Below are positions 5,985 through 7,587 of a DNA stretch of 7,587 nucleotides, piece by piece. The position numbers and the translations under genes are program-made. The DNA comes from Geminicoccaceae bacterium (GTDB lineage: Bacteria; Pseudomonadota; Alphaproteobacteria; Geminicoccales; Geminicoccaceae), in NCBI GenBank assembly GCA_020446285.1, contig JAGREZ010000430.1, forward strand, positions 1-7,587. Reading direction: 5' to 3'. The notes under the pieces were generated by a model. It did no database searches, was not told the origin of the DNA, and saw only the letters and a list, made by a program, of their open reading frames with translations. Positions within the stretch are counted from its first letter, which is position 1; every line of letters begins with the position of its first letter.

Positions 5985-7562
5985 ATGCTTGTTTCGAAAG
6001 AGCGACGCGCACGGCCGTGCAGGACTGACAGGACGGTGACAGCATCGCTGCTCGCCGCCTTCACTCTTGCGGCCGTCACATTGTTCCCGACCACGAGCAC
6101 CGCCGTTCCGATCAAGGGTTTCCAGAATCTCGATTATTCCACCCAGGCAGCATCCTTCAATCACGCCGTGACGAACGGACAGCAGGAAGCAGGCATCATC
6201 CTCGTCGCCACCACGGCATCGAAATACAAGCAATATGCCGACTACTTCCTGAAGATGGCCAAGCAGGCCAAGGCCAAGGGGAAGACATCGGAATACAAGA
6301 AATTCATGTCGAAATACAAATCCGCCCTGGCAAAATACAAGAAATATGGCGGTGCATCGAACTCGGGTGGATCGACCGCCAGTTCGTCCAAGGTTGCATC
6401 GAATTCCCAGGCTGACAAGTATGCCCAATATGCTGCCTATTTCCTGAAGATGGCCAATCAGGCCAAGTCCAAGGGAAAGACCGCCGAATACAAGGAATAC
6501 ATGGAAAAATACAAGTCCGCCCTGGCGAAGGTCAAGCAATATGGCGGAACGACTTCGAGCTATGATACGAGCGGACGTGCGGTTGCCGGCAGCAAGACCG
6601 TCAATGTGAGCTCGCAGAGCGCGTTCAACAATGCCATCGCCTCGGCCGGCAACGGCACCACGATCGTCGTCCAGAACGGCACCTATACCGCCAGCCTGTC
6701 GAACCCCCTTCAAGGCAACAATGTGACCCTGAAGGCCGCCAATCGCCACAAGGCAAAGATCAGGGGAATCCTCGCGGTCAAGGGGCTCAGCACCGGTGTG
6801 GTCGACGGTTTCCTCTTCGAGGCTTCCGGCAAGCAGCATGACGCCCTCTACATGGACAAGAGCAGCAACATCAAGCTGACCAACAACAAGGTCATTCACC
6901 GCAACTCCGACTATGGTTTCAGGATCCACCGGAGCAAGGGAATCACCATCTCCAACAATCACTTCGAAGGTCACTTCAACCATGCGGTCTCGGGCAAGGA
7001 ACTGATCGAGAACATGCAGGTGACCAACAATACCTTCGTCGACTGCGGTCTCGGCTGCATCGACGCCGGCCAGACGCCCGACGGAACACTTGCGACCGAG
7101 CAGACATCGACCCGCATCGAGATTGCCAACAACCGCTTCGAGGGCCGTAAGGTCTCCGGCGGCAAGTCCTTCCGCGGCATCGGCATCAAGATCAAGAACG
7201 TCGTCGAAACGGTGGTCAAGAACAACAAGTTCACCGGCAGCTGGAATTACCCGATCCAGACCAGCTTCGGCAGCGTCGGCAGTGGCAACAAGTCGAAGCT
7301 CGGCCACTATGGCAGCAAGCATCCCAAGAAGATCCTCATGCAGGGCAACGATTTCGGCAAGGGCGGCAATCTCGACCTCGCCGGACGGGGCCGGGGAAGC
7401 AGTGATACCTTCGAGGTCCGCTCGAACAAGGGAAGCGTGTCCTGCACGGTCGGCACCATGCAGACCCACGGTTCCTCGATCAACAATCAGATCAACTGGG
7501 GAACGGTCAACAGGAGCAAGCCCAGGCTCAACCAGTCGGGCAACTCCTTCAAATGCAACTAG
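5985..7562 (+). CDS. Exported right-handed beta-helix protein with two Lys/Tyr-rich N-terminal modules
   Basis: Precursor of 525 aa. Residues 1-40 are a Sec-type signal peptide (basic start, TASLLAAFTLAAVTLF core, cleavage after STA). Residues 80-123 and 145-188 are two copies of a 44-residue Lys/Tyr/Ala-rich, probably helical module, joined by a Ser/Gly linker. From about 203 the sequence opens like a pectate-lyase or PL6-type parallel beta-helix (KTVNVSSQSAFNNAIASAGN, then TIVVQNGTY) and continues with repeated coil turns: LTNNKV 298, ISNNHF 322, VTNNTF 346, IANNRF 380, VKNNKF 411, MQGNDF 452. Four Cys of the mature protein (354, 358, 487, 524) could form two disulfides. The fold is that of polysaccharide lyases, epimerases and phage or surface adhesins; I cannot identify a complete active site, so activity is unproven. 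The start at 5985 is chosen from the ribosome-binding site and signal peptide. It is divergent from the RTX gene, and polysaccharide genes lie nearby, so a uronate-rich polymer is a reasonable but inferred ligand. There is no PEP-CTERM tail or lipobox. Confidence 0.82.
   Translation: MLVSKERRARPCRTDRTVTASLLAAFTLAAVTLFPTTSTAVPIKGFQNLDYSTQAASFNHAVTNGQQEAGIILVATTASKYKQYADYFLKMAKQAKAKGKTSEYKKFMSKYKSALAKYKKYGGASNSGGSTASSSKVASNSQADKYAQYAAYFLKMANQAKSKGKTAEYKEYMEKYKSALAKVKQYGGTTSSYDTSGRAVAGSKTVNVSSQSAFNNAIASAGNGTTIVVQNGTYTASLSNPLQGNNVTLKAANRHKAKIRGILAVKGLSTGVVDGFLFEASGKQHDALYMDKSSNIKLTNNKVIHRNSDYGFRIHRSKGITISNNHFEGHFNHAVSGKELIENMQVTNNTFVDCGLGCIDAGQTPDGTLATEQTSTRIEIANNRFEGRKVSGGKSFRGIGIKIKNVVETVVKNNKFTGSWNYPIQTSFGSVGSGNKSKLGHYGSKHPKKILMQGNDFGKGGNLDLAGRGRGSSDTFEVRSNKGSVSCTVGTMQTHGSSINNQINWGTVNRSKPRLNQSGNSFKCN
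6222..6353 (+). repeat. First copy of the 44-residue Lys/Tyr-rich module
   Basis: Encodes KYKQYADYFLKMAKQAKAKG and continues to KYKKYGG. It is identical to the second copy at 34 of 44 residues by direct comparison. The shared pattern is YFLKMA, then QAK-KGKT-EYK, then M-KYKSALAK-K-YGG, which suggests two amphipathic helices joined at the KGKT turn. Confidence 0.85.
6417..6548 (+). repeat. Second copy of the 44-residue Lys/Tyr-rich module
   Basis: Encodes KYAQYAAYFLKMANQAKSKG and continues to KVKQYGG. A Ser/Gly/Ala linker of about 20 residues separates it from the first copy. The short preceding text (VASNSQAD here, VATTAS before copy one) is also alike, so the duplicated unit may be slightly longer than 44 residues. 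Confidence 0.85.
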
Positions 7563-7587
7563 TGCATCAATTTGTCCAGACAGATCA

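Noticed and set aside
5964..7469. A 501-residue minus-strand frame opposite the beta-helix gene
   Set aside because: It is antisense to a protein with a signal peptide, internal repeats and beta-helix coils. The translation is a low-complexity mix of Leu, Val, Gly and Asp.

Overview
The window is high-GC bacterial DNA with G/C-ending codons and Shine-Dalgarno-like sites. The protein families (AlgD-type nucleotide-sugar dehydrogenase, PEP-CTERM/EpsH1-type glycosyltransferase, type I secretion TolC, RTX protein) suggest a Gram-negative proteobacterium, probably an alphaproteobacterium. The taxon is inferred, not proven. I see no tRNA, rRNA, insertion sequence, phage gene or CRISPR array.

Layout. 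Positions 1-2773 are a minus-strand operon read right to left. It starts with a GDP-mannose/UDP-glucose 6-dehydrogenase (2773-1475, TTG start), followed 1 bp later by a GT4 glycosyltransferase (1473-160). After a 21-bp gap comes the start of a third gene (138 to beyond base 1) that leaves the window. Positions 2774-3115 hold no gene. Two more minus-strand genes follow: a short RTX calcium-binding protein (5530-4763) and, downstream of it, a TolC-family outer-membrane channel (about 4531-3116). The 231 bases between them contain a 110-base inverted repeat that folds on paper into a three-way junction. A plus-strand gene (5985-7562) diverges from the RTX gene. It encodes an exported right-handed beta-helix protein whose N-terminus carries two copies of a Lys/Tyr-rich helical module. 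The 454-base divergent region contains a good sigma70-like promoter for the RTX gene and a set of hairpins in front of the beta-helix gene, two of which exclude each other.

How the genes may work together. The dehydrogenase supplies an activated uronic acid (GDP-mannuronate if it is a true AlgD homologue) and the glycosyltransferase would use a sugar nucleotide, so the left half looks like part of an acidic exopolysaccharide locus. The right half would supply the outside of the cell: a type I-secreted RTX protein, an outer-membrane channel able to export it, and a secreted beta-helix protein of the fold used by lyases and epimerases that act on uronate polymers. A joint role in making or remodelling a surface polysaccharide is plausible but inferred. 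The polymerase, the ABC exporter and the adaptor protein are not in this window.
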